A DNA stretch of 64,000 nt from the NCBI RefSeq assembly GCF_001429605.1, contig NZ_LMSS01000006.1:205255-269254 (forward strand). The letters run 5' to 3'. The DNA comes from Phycicoccus sp. Soil802 (GTDB lineage: Bacteria; Actinomycetota; Actinomycetes; Actinomycetales; Dermatophilaceae). The translations under genes and the position numbers were made by a program. Within the stretch, counting starts at the first letter, position 1. Each line of letters opens with the position of its first letter. Below, piece by piece: positions 57,265-64,000 of the stretch. The notes under the pieces are model-generated. The model was given only the letters and a program-made list of their open reading frames with translations. It made no database searches and was not told the DNA's origin.

Positions 57265-58094
57265 CGACCACCGAGGGCACGCCCATCATCGAGCTGCGGC
57301 ACGCCTCCTTCGGCTATGCCGACCAGGCGGTGGTCACCGGCGCCACCCTCGCGATCCACCCCGGTGAGGTCGTCGCGGTCCTGGGGCCCAACGGGTCGGG
57401 CAAGTCCACGCTGGTGCGCGGCCTGCTCGGCCTCAACGACCACCTCGGCGGCGACGTCGAGCTGTTCGGCCAGCCGCGCGAGTCGTTCTCCGACTTCGCC
57501 CGGCTGGGCTACGTCCCGCAACGACACACCCTGTCCGCGTCGGTGCGCGCCACCGTCGCGGAGATCGTGGCCGTCGGCCGCCTCTCCCACCACCGGTGGT
57601 GGCGTCCGGTGGTCAGGTCGTCGAAGGACGCCGCGATCATCGACCGTGCCCTCGACGTCGTCGGGCTCAACGACCGCGCGCACGCCGACGTCGCCACCCT
57701 CTCGGGCGGCCAGCAGCGCCGGGTCCTGATCGCCCGCGCCCTCGCCTCCAACCCCGACGTGCTCCTCATGGACGAGCCGACCGCGGGCGTCGACACCGCG
57801 AACCAGCAGGTGCTCTCCACGGTCCTCGCCCGGCTCGCTGCCCGGGGCACCACGATGGTCATCGTGACGCACGAGCTCGCAGCCCTGGCCGAGATCGTCA
57901 CCCGGATCGTCGTGGTGCAGGGTGGACACCTCGTCTTCGACGGCTCACGTGACGAGTTCGCTTCCAGGACAGGTGAGTTCGCGTCGTCGGTCGACGGCCA
58001 CCACCATGAGGACGAAAACCGCGTGCGCTCCCCCAGGCTCCCCGGCGCCCCCTCGGCCGGTCCGCTCGACCCCCGCGGAGGTGGGCACTCATGA
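57261..58094 (+). CDS. znuC: Zinc ABC transporter ATPase
   Basis: 277 aa. Walker A 'VLGPNGSGKSTLV', signature 'LSGGQQRRVLIARAL', Walker B 'VLLMDEPTAGVD' and the switch 'VIVTHELAALAEI'. The C-terminal tail has a short His-Asp segment 'DGHHHEDENR'. ATG overlaps the znuA stop (ATGA); its stop overlaps znuB. Confidence 0.93.
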   Translation: MTTTEGTPIIELRHASFGYADQAVVTGATLAIHPGEVVAVLGPNGSGKSTLVRGLLGLNDHLGGDVELFGQPRESFSDFARLGYVPQRHTLSASVRATVAEIVAVGRLSHHRWWRPVVRSSKDAAIIDRALDVVGLNDRAHADVATLSGGQQRRVLIARALASNPDVLLMDEPTAGVDTANQQVLSTVLARLAARGTTMVIVTHELAALAEIVTRIVVVQGGHLVFDGSRDEFASRTGEFASSVDGHHHEDENRVRSPRLPGAPSAGPLDPRGGGHS

Positions 58095-59086
58095 GCGAGC
58101 TCCTCTCCCTCGACTTCATGCGGCAGGCCCTCATCGCCGCCGTCCTGGTCGGCATCGCCGCTCCCCTCGTCGGGGTCTTCCTGGTGCAGCGTCGGCTGTC
58201 CCTGATCGGCGACGGGATGGGCCACGTGGCGCTCGCCGGGGTGGCCGTCGGCGTCCTCACGGGGCAGGCGCCCGTCCTCACCGCCCTGGTGGCGGCGGTC
58301 GCTGCCGCGGTGGCCATCGAGCTGATCCGCGGGCGCGGCCGGACGAGCGGCGACATCGCCCTCGCGGTGATGTTCTACGGCGGCATCGCCGCCGGCGTGG
58401 TGATCATCGCCAAGTCGCCGAGCAGCAGCCCGGCCAACCTCACGGCATACCTCTTCGGGGCGATCACCACGGCCGACCAGAAGGACCTCTGGGTCTTCGC
58501 GGGGCTGGCGCTGGTCGTCCTCGTCGGCACCTGGCTGCTGCGGCCCTGGCTGTTCGCCGTGGCCAACGACGAGGAGTACGCCCGGGCCAGCGGGCTGCCC
58601 GTCACCGGGCTCAACATCGCCCTGGCCGTGCTGACCGCCGTGACCGTCGTCGTCTCGATGCGAGTCGTCGGGCTGCTGCTCATCAGTGCGCTGATGATCA
58701 TCCCCAACGCCACCGCGCAGCTGCTCGGTCGCAGCTTCCGCGCCTCGACGCGCTGGGCCGTCGCCGTCGGCGTGGTCTCCAGCGTCGGTGGGGTGATCGC
58801 GTCGTTCTACGCCGAGACCCCGTCCGGCGGGACGATCGTGCTGCTGGCGATCGGCTTCTTCGTCGTGGCGGCCACGGTCACCGCGGCAGTCGCCAGGGCC
58901 CGCGCCCACCAGCACCGGCGGGCCGAGCGGCACGACCACGAGCACGGCCCGGAGTGCGGCCACCCGGCGGTCGCGCACGGTGACCACGTGGACTACGTGC
59001 ACGACGGCCACCGCCACGCACCGCACGAGGGCCACTACGACGAGCACGACTCGACCCACCAGGCGAAGGAGGCGGCCCAGCCATGA
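58091..59086 (+). CDS. znuB: Zinc ABC transporter permease with His-rich tail
   Basis: 331 aa, about eight helices. 'VLVGIAAPLVGVFLVQRRLS' and 'GDGMGHVALAGVAVG' match the ABC-3 family. Long cytoplasmic C-terminus from residue ~275 with about 20 His in Asp/Glu/Gly context, presumably a zinc buffer or sensor. Overlaps zur by 4 nt. Confidence 0.93.
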   Translation: MSELLSLDFMRQALIAAVLVGIAAPLVGVFLVQRRLSLIGDGMGHVALAGVAVGVLTGQAPVLTALVAAVAAAVAIELIRGRGRTSGDIALAVMFYGGIAAGVVIIAKSPSSSPANLTAYLFGAITTADQKDLWVFAGLALVVLVGTWLLRPWLFAVANDEEYARASGLPVTGLNIALAVLTAVTVVVSMRVVGLLLISALMIIPNATAQLLGRSFRASTRWAVAVGVVSSVGGVIASFYAETPSGGTIVLLAIGFFVVAATVTAAVARARAHQHRRAERHDHEHGPECGHPAVAHGDHVDYVHDGHRHAPHEGHYDEHDSTHQAKEAAQP

Positions 59087-59499
59087 CCGGCACCCGCGAA
59101 CGCCCCACCCTCGAGGGCACCCGTCGCCCGACGCGGCAGCGCACCGCAGTGGCAGCGGTGCTCGCCGAGACCGACGAGTTCCGGTCCGCCCAGGAGCTGC
59201 ACGCCATCCTGCGCGAGGCCGGCGACAAGGTCGGCCTCGCGACGGTCTACCGCAACCTGCAGGCGATGGCCGCCGACGGCGAGATCGACATGCTGCGCAC
59301 CGACGACGGTGAAGCCGTCTACCGCGCGTGCTCGACCGGACACCACCACCACCTGGTGTGCCGGGTGTGCGGACGCACCGTCGAGGTCGAGGGACCGACC
59401 GTCGAGGCCTGGGCGAACAAGGTCAGCGCGGAGCACGGGTTCACCGACGTCCACCACACCCTGGAGATCTTCGGCACCTGCGCCGACTGTTCTCGCTGA
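59083..59499 (+). CDS. zur: Zinc uptake regulator, Fur family
   Basis: 138-aa repressor. Winged helix 'AVAAVLAETDEFRSAQELHA' and 'KVGLATVYRNLQAMAADGEI', then the dimerisation part with structural zinc Cys pairs in 'LVCRVCGR' and 'GTCADCSR' and the regulatory His cluster 'GHHHHLVC'. Its place at the end of znuABC and the double box upstream of znuA give a closed feedback loop. Confidence 0.94.
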   Translation: MTGTRERPTLEGTRRPTRQRTAVAAVLAETDEFRSAQELHAILREAGDKVGLATVYRNLQAMAADGEIDMLRTDDGEAVYRACSTGHHHHLVCRVCGRTVEVEGPTVEAWANKVSAEHGFTDVHHTLEIFGTCADCSR

Positions 59500-59505
59500 C
59501 GCGCC

Positions 59506-60288
59506 TCAGGTCGTGGCGCGGTCGACCGCCCCGCCGTAGCGACGGTCCCGCTCGGCGTAGGTCTGGATCGCCGCCCACAGGTGGCGTCGGTCGTAGTCGG
59601 GCCAGAGCGTGTCCTGGAAGACCAGCTCGGCATAGGCGCTCTGCCACAGCAGGAAGTTCGAGGTGCGCTGCTCCCCCGACGACCGCACGAACAGGTCGAC
59701 GTCGGGCATGTCGGGTTCGGGGAGGTGTCGCGCGATGGTCCTCTCGTCGATCGAGCCCGGCTTGAGCTTGCCGCGCTGCACCTGCTCGGCGATCCGCTGC
59801 ACGGCGTCCGCGATCTCGGCGCGGCCGCCGTAGTTGACGCAGAAGTAGAGGGTCAGCCCGGTGTTGTCCTTGGTGAGCTCCTGGGCGGTCTCGAGCTCCT
59901 TGATGACCGAGCCCCAGAGGCGTGGGCGGCGCCCCACCCAGCGCATCCGCACACCCCACTCGTGGAGCTGGTCACGGCGCCGGCGGATCACGTCGCGGTT
60001 GAAGCCCATCAGGAAGCGCACCTCGTCGGGGCTGCGCTTCCAGTTCTCGGTCGAGAAGGCGTAGGCCGACAGGTGGGTCACCCCGGCCTCGATCGCCCCG
60101 GCTGTCACGTCGAGCAGCGCCGCCTCGCCGGCCTCGTGCCCCTTCGTGCGTGGGAGACCCTGTTGGTTGGCCCAACGGCCGTTGCCGTCCATGACGATGG
60201 CGACGTGGCGCGGCACGAGCTCCCTTGGGAGAGAGGGAGGTTGGGCTCCGCTCGGGTGGGCGAACGGCTTCGGGTATGCCGCGCTCAC
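59506..60288 (-). CDS. uppS: Isoprenyl transferase (undecaprenyl diphosphate synthase type)
   Basis: 260 aa. Makes long-chain polyprenyl diphosphate, the lipid carrier for cell-wall synthesis. Catalytic Asp in '[17 protein letters not shown]'; '[18 protein letters not shown]' and '[20 protein letters not shown]' are family motifs. The GTG start overlaps the recO stop (GTGA). Convergent with zur, 6 nt apart. Confidence 0.94.
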   Translation of the reverse strand: MSAAYPKPFAHPSGAQPPSLPRELVPRHVAIVMDGNGRWANQQGLPRTKGHEAGEAALLDVTAGAIEAGVTHLSAYAFSTENWKRSPDEVRFLMGFNRDVIRRRRDQLHEWGVRMRWVGRRPRLWGSVIKELETAQELTKDNTGLTLYFCVNYGGRAEIADAVQRIAEQVQRGKLKPGSIDERTIARHLPEPDMPDVDLFVRSSGEQRTSNFLLWQSAYAELVFQDTLWPDYDRRHLWAAIQTYAERDRRYGGAVDRATT

Positions 60289-61121
60289 GCTTGCGCCTGC
60301 GCGGCGGCGTGCGCCTCTTCCACCGTCTTCACCACGCTGAGCGGGGCCGGCGCCCACGTCACGCGGGAGTCGAGCCTCGGCTGCGCGTCGGGGTCCCGTC
60401 GATCCACGAGGCGCAACGATCGCACACCCTTCTCGAGGTGCCACTGGAGGAAGGCGCTGGCCAGGGTGCTGCCCTCCCTGCGGTGACGTCCCTGCGACGC
60501 GTCGGCGACGACCCAGTCGCCGGCGAGCAGGGCGGCCAGCAACGACAGCGTCTCCGGCGCCGGCGCCGCGGAGCCGACCGGACGGCATACCGGGCACACC
60601 GTGCCACCCGCCGCGAGGTTGAACGCGCGGTGCGGACCCTCGGCCCCGCACCGGGCACAGTCGTGGAAGCTCGGCGCCCAGCCGGCGATGGCGAGCGCCC
60701 GGAGCAGGTAGGCGTCGAGCACCAGGCCGGGGTCGTGCAGCCCCTCGGCCATCGAGCGCAACGCGCCCTGGAGCAGGAGGTACTGCTGGAGGTTGGGCTC
60801 GCGCTCCTCGGTGAGCCGGTCCGCGGTCTCGAGCATCGCGGCCGCGGCGGTGTAGGTCGTGTAGTCGCGGGCCAGCACGTCACCCCACGAGGCGAGCGAC
60901 TCGGCCTGGGTCACGGTGTCGAGGTTGCGGCCCTCGTAGCACTGGACGTCGACCATCATGGCCGGCTCGAGCCGAGCCCCGAAGCGGCTCTTGGTGCGGC
61001 GCACGCCCTTGCCCACGACCCGCACCTTGCCCAGCCCGCGGGTGAGCAGCGTGACGATGCGATCGGCCTCACCCAGCTTCTGGGTGCGCAGGACGATTCC
61101 CTCGTCGCGGTACAGGGGCAT
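60285..61121 (-). CDS. recO: DNA repair protein RecO
   Basis: 278-aa mediator that loads RecA in the RecFOR pathway. OB-fold N-terminus '[20 protein letters not shown]' and '[18 protein letters not shown]'; zinc Cys pairs 'CARCGAEG' and 'CPVCRPVG'. Upstream of and coupled to uppS, the order conserved in Streptomyces. Confidence 0.94.
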   Translation of the reverse strand: MPLYRDEGIVLRTQKLGEADRIVTLLTRGLGKVRVVGKGVRRTKSRFGARLEPAMMVDVQCYEGRNLDTVTQAESLASWGDVLARDYTTYTAAAAMLETADRLTEEREPNLQQYLLLQGALRSMAEGLHDPGLVLDAYLLRALAIAGWAPSFHDCARCGAEGPHRAFNLAAGGTVCPVCRPVGSAAPAPETLSLLAALLAGDWVVADASQGRHRREGSTLASAFLQWHLEKGVRSLRLVDRRDPDAQPRLDSRVTWAPAPLSVVKTVEEAHAAAQAQA

Positions 61122-61172
61122 GACCCCATTGTCGCAAGTCCCGACCCGGAAGCCGGTATGCCGTGCCGACGG

Positions 61173-61307
61173 TCAGCCGCGCAGCCCGAGACCGAAGAAG
61201 GCCAGGGCGACGATGACGAGGATAACCACGACCGCGACCAGGCCCGCCCAGAGCCCACACGCCAGGCCGCGGGCCAGCTGGTCGTCCTCGGGGCGACGCT
61301 CGGTCAT
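61173..61307 (-). CDS. 44-aa membrane miniprotein
   Basis: A polar N-terminus 'MTERRPEDDQLARGLACGLW' followed by one long hydrophobic segment rich in Val/Ile/Leu. It lies 51 nt upstream of recO on the same strand. Too short to assign; no clear ribosome site. Confidence 0.45.
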   Translation of the reverse strand: MTERRPEDDQLARGLACGLWAGLVAVVVILVIVALAFFGLGLRG

Positions 61308-61411
61308 GGGACGACGGTAGCGTCCCGCACCCGAGCCCGGCGACCGTGCTGGGGCGGGCCCACGACGGGCTGCGGGCGGCGCTGAGCGCCCAGCTCGATG
61401 CCGCCGGGGAC

Positions 61412-61427
61412 TAGAACACCTGTTCGA
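61412..61427 (+). promoter_or_regulatory. LexA (SOS) box upstream of the AlkB-like gene
   Basis: TAGAACACCTGTTCGA differs from the actinobacterial LexA pattern TCGAAC(N4)GTTCGA at one position. TAGAGT (61436-61441) is a plausible -10, placing transcription start at the ATG 61448, so the box covers the -35 region. Confidence 0.75.
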
Positions 61428-61447
61428 ATGTGGGTTAGAGTGCCGAC

Positions 61448-62077
61448 ATGTCCACGGCATTCCAGGGCTCCCTGCTCGACACCGGTGACGACATCGCGCT
61501 GCATGCGCTGACCGACGGCCTGCACCGCACACCCCTCAGCCGGGGGGCGTGGGTGGACTACCGGCCCGGGTGGCTCGCGGGCGCCGACACGCTGTTCGAG
61601 CTGCTCCACCACGAGGTCCCTTGGCACGCGGAGCGCCGCGAGATGTACGACCGCATGGTCGACGTGCCCCGCCTGCTGAAGTTCTACGACGAGGACGAGA
61701 CCCTCCCGCACCCTGCGCTGACGCAGGCCCGTGAGGCGCTGAGCAGCCACTACGCCGCCGAGCTGGATGAGCCGTTCGTGACGTCGGGCCTGTGCCTCTA
61801 CCGCGACGGGCGCGACTCGGTGGCCTGGCACGGCGACCGGATCGGCCGGTCCAAGGACCTCGACACGATGGTGGCGATCCTCTCGATCGGTTCGGCCCGC
61901 TCCCTGATGCTGCGTCCGCGCGGCGGCGGCGCCTCGATGGGCTTCTCGCTCGGCCACGGCGACCTGGTCGTGATGGGTGGCTCCTGCCAGCGCACCTGGG
62001 ACCACGCGATCCCCAAGACCACCAAGGCGGTCGGCCCCCGGATCTCGATCCAGTTCCGACCTCGCGGGGTGCGTTGA
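61448..62077 (+). CDS. AlkB-like 2-oxoglutarate/Fe(II) dioxygenase
   Basis: 209 aa. Repairs alkylated bases by oxidative demethylation. Iron ligands His-x-Asp in 'SVAWHGDRIG' and His in 'RTWDHAIPKT'; the 2OG-binding Arg in 'RISIQFRPRG'. The LexA box 21 nt upstream supports DNA-damage control. No ribosome site is visible; the transcript may be leaderless. Confidence 0.9.
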   Translation: MSTAFQGSLLDTGDDIALHALTDGLHRTPLSRGAWVDYRPGWLAGADTLFELLHHEVPWHAERREMYDRMVDVPRLLKFYDEDETLPHPALTQAREALSSHYAAELDEPFVTSGLCLYRDGRDSVAWHGDRIGRSKDLDTMVAILSIGSARSLMLRPRGGGASMGFSLGHGDLVVMGGSCQRTWDHAIPKTTKAVGPRISIQFRPRGVR

Positions 62078-62156
62078 CCGGCGTTCGGAAGACACCGGTT
62101 GCGCCGGTATGCCATGATTCGCCGACTTCGCACATCTGATTCTTGGGGGAACCACC

Positions 62157-63290
62157 GTGTCGCGCCGCCTGCTCGCAGCCCTTGCCGCTGCCCTTCTGCT
62201 CCTGCTCGGGACCACCACCGCGGCCCAGGCCGACCCCAACGACATCAGCATCACCCTGCCCGGCGGGAGCTTCGGCGAGGACCGCACCCCGCTGTTGACC
62301 GGCACCGGCGACCCGCTCTACCCCGTCCACGTGCTCGTCAACGGGGTCGAGGCCACGGCGGTGACCCCCGCCACTGACGGGACCTGGTCCTTCCAGCTGG
62401 TCGACCCGCTCCCGCAGGGCGAGCAGGCCGAGATCAGGGCACAGGTCCGGGACAACTTCGACGAGGTGATCGCCGAGGCGGTGACTTACTACTACGTGCT
62501 CCCCCCGGTGGTTCCGCTCGTCATCACCGAGCCGTCCTCAGGCCAGAAGATCAGCGGTCACTTCGACCTCCGGGCCACTGCGACCGACCAAGGCGCAACG
62601 TATCGGATCTACGTCGATGGCCAGCCGATTGACGCCTCGATCGGTTTCGAGGACCTTGGCTCCTTGCTGGCCTTCGTGGACCTCGAGGACTTCGCCGACG
62701 GCCCCCACCAGCTCCAGCTCCGGGGCAAGGATGCGTGGGGCCGCCAGCTCGCGTCGCAGGTCGTCGACGTCGTCGGCGACTCCACCGGTCCGCCGAAGCC
62801 GGTGATCACCTCACCCGCCGCCCACGAGGTCGTCACGTCGCACCACGTCGTCATCTCGGGCACCGCCGTGCCGGGCCAGGAGCTGTCCGTGGTCGGCTGG
62901 GAGTCCGGCGAGCCTGCCTGCGAGCAGAAGACGGTCGTGGCCGATGCGGACGGGCGGTGGTCCTGCGACCTGCTCGCCCGGTCGATCGACTACCTCGACG
63001 GCAAGCGCATCGAAGTCCACCTCACCGCGTGGTCCTACGACGAGATCGGCAACCGCTCCAACGCCGACATGGTGCCGTTCATCCTCGATCTGCGAGCCAC
63101 GGCCCCCACCCCGACCGATCCGGCCGTGCCGGCTCCGGCCGACCCGGCCGCGGCGGTGCCGGCCGCGGCTGCTGCCCCCGAGCTGGCGAACACCGGTCCG
63201 ACGACCGGCCCCGGCCTGGCCGTGGCGCTGCTGCTCATCGCTGCGGGTCTGGCGCTCACCACGTTCTCGCGCAGGCTGCCCCAGCACTGA
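62157..63290 (+). CDS. Cell-wall-anchored protein with Ig-like repeats and LANTG sorting signal
   Basis: 377 aa. Signal peptide 1-25 (cut after 'AAQA'), then three Ig-like/Big-type domains: 'ISITLPGGSFGEDRTPLLTG', 'LVITEPSSGQKISGHFDLRA' and 'PVITSPAAHEVVTSHHVVIS', each opening with a strand and 'P'. A Pro/Ala stalk leads to LANTG (343-347), a hydrophobic segment and basic tail 'SRRLPQH', fitting class E sortase, which prefers LAxTG. GTG start with GGGGGA 6-11 nt upstream. Possibly an adhesion or carbohydrate-binding surface protein. Confidence 0.85.
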   Translation: MSRRLLAALAAALLLLLGTTTAAQADPNDISITLPGGSFGEDRTPLLTGTGDPLYPVHVLVNGVEATAVTPATDGTWSFQLVDPLPQGEQAEIRAQVRDNFDEVIAEAVTYYYVLPPVVPLVITEPSSGQKISGHFDLRATATDQGATYRIYVDGQPIDASIGFEDLGSLLAFVDLEDFADGPHQLQLRGKDAWGRQLASQVVDVVGDSTGPPKPVITSPAAHEVVTSHHVVISGTAVPGQELSVVGWESGEPACEQKTVVADADGRWSCDLLARSIDYLDGKRIEVHLTAWSYDEIGNRSNADMVPFILDLRATAPTPTDPAVPAPADPAAAVPAAAAAPELANTGPTTGPGLAVALLLIAAGLALTTFSRRLPQH

Positions 63291-63375
63291 GGTCTCGACC
63301 GCCTCCGACCTCGCGGGGCTGCTGACCATCCCTGCCGAACCGCGCCCACCACTGGCTAGGTTCATAAGTTGACGT

Positions 63376-63391
63376 TCGAACAGGTGTTCGA
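63376..63391 (+). promoter_or_regulatory. Perfect LexA (SOS) box upstream of the DUF222 gene
   Basis: Lies within an 18-bp perfect palindrome TTCGAACA-GG-TGTTCGAA (63375-63392). It sits between TTGACG (63369-63374, -35) and TATGAT (63393-63398, -10, 18-nt spacer), where bound LexA would block transcription. The start would be at about the ATG 63404. Confidence 0.88.
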
Positions 63392-63403
63392 ATATGATGA
63401 GGC

Positions 63404-64000
63404 ATGGCCATCGCACCCATCCACCCCGCGCCACCCGTGGCGGCCGCGGAGGGGGTGCGTCAGGTGCACGCCGTGCTCGACCGGGTCGAGCCGGTGGAGG
63501 AGCTGTCCGGGTATGCCGCGTCGAGCGTGATCGCCGACCTGGACAAGGCGGTGACCAGGATGCAGGCGCTGAAGCTGTCGCTGGTGGCCGTGGTGGACAA
63601 GTCCGACGTCGCCGCCGACGCCGGGATGACCGGCACCGCGGCCTGGCTGGCCGCGCGGTCCCGGCGTGACGGGGCGTCCGCGGCGCGGGAGGTGCGCCTG
63701 GCGACCGCGCTCGACGGCGGGCTGGCCGCGACGCGTGCGGCGCTGCGCGAGGGCGACCTGACCCCCGAGCACGCGCTGGTGATCGCCACCACGGCCGAGC
63801 AGCTGCCGACCGGGCTCGACTCGGCGGAGCGGGCGGCGATCGAGCAGTCGCTGGTGGCGGTGGCCAAGCGGGTCGACCCGGCCGCGTTGCGGCGCAAGGC
63901 CCGACGAGCCCTGGAGGCGGCGCAGCGGTCCCGGGCCGAGGTCGACGCCCACGAGGACGCGGTGCTGCGCGGCGAGGAGGAGCACGCCCTCGCCGCGACC
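63404..64000 (+). CDS. DUF222 / 13E12-repeat-family protein, probable HNH endonuclease (3' end outside window)
   Basis: First 199 residues of a protein whose C-terminal HNH nuclease domain would lie beyond the window. 'AVTRMQALKLSLVAVVDKSD', 'GTAAWLAARSRRDGASAARE' and 'HALVIATTAEQLPTGLDSAE' are typical of the helical DUF222 part. The family includes the REP13E12 proteins of mycobacteria, several of which are LexA-controlled. The upstream LexA box fits this. The HNH domain is inferred from the family only. Confidence 0.88.
   Translation, partial: MAIAPIHPAPPVAAAEGVRQVHAVLDRVEPVEELSGYAASSVIADLDKAVTRMQALKLSLVAVVDKSDVAADAGMTGTAAWLAARSRRDGASAAREVRLATALDGGLAATRAALREGDLTPEHALVIATTAEQLPTGLDSAERAAIEQSLVAVAKRVDPAALRRKARRALEAAQRSRAEVDAHEDAVLRGEEEHALAAT

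Overview
The window is a stretch of high-GC chromosome from an actinobacterium. I place it tentatively in or near the Intrasporangiaceae, from GC content, gene order and the DUF222/13E12 gene at the right edge; no rRNA or other marker settles the genus. Several housekeeping blocks have the order known from other actinobacteria: aceE near fasR-fabD-fabH-acpP-fabF; gluABCD; dnaG-dgt; and glyS ... znuABC-zur-uppS-recO. Many promoters look leaderless, with a -10 hexamer about 7 nt before an ATG or GTG and no Shine-Dalgarno sequence.

Layout. (1) 3-8736 is one tightly overlapping operon: a peptide/opine-type ABC importer (binding protein, two permeases, two ATPases), an aldo/keto reductase, an HpcH/HpaI aldolase, a sialidase-like beta-propeller and a short-chain dehydrogenase. 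It is probably a carbohydrate or sugar-acid uptake and breakdown system. (2) 8927-21106 holds pyruvate dehydrogenase E1, an epimerase, a secreted glycerophosphodiesterase, the FasR-controlled type II fatty acid synthesis operon, two membrane proteins and a DUF3145 protein. (3) 21362-30125 is an integrated element in a tRNA gene with anticodon CAT. It has 43-bp direct-repeat att sites and an AICE-type module (tyrosine integrase, excisionase, RepSA-like HUH initiator). I see no transfer genes, and it carries a few cargo genes plus an IS481-family insertion. A third, degenerate att copy at 30774-30814 points to an older insertion at the same tRNA. A regulator (30142-30555) lies between attR and that copy, and a secreted-protein/small-membrane-protein pair lies beyond it.

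(4) 32124-35505 is a glutamate-type ABC importer followed by tRNA-Asn. (5) 35752-43091 holds the dnaG/dgt cluster, an amino acid permease and a divergent MocR regulator. (6) 43076-53147 holds a UvrA-like ATPase, DusB, a sulfurtransferase, an ABC exporter with its two-component system, and an ECF sigma factor with a probable partner. (7) 53281-64000 holds glyS, an aminotransferase, the zinc uptake operon with its Zur box and zur, uppS, recO, a LexA-box-preceded AlkB-like gene, a LANTG-anchored surface protein and a second LexA-box-preceded DUF222 gene cut by the window end.

Two genome-level signals stand out. The word GTATGCCG (or its complement CGGCATAC) occurs about 27 times by my count in the chromosomal parts and not at all in the integrated island. 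Two intergenic hairpins carry it in covarying stems. Clear regulatory sites include a double Zur box over the zinc operon promoter and two LexA boxes. Candidate operators lie at fasR, fabD, the XRE gene, the MocR gene and rep.
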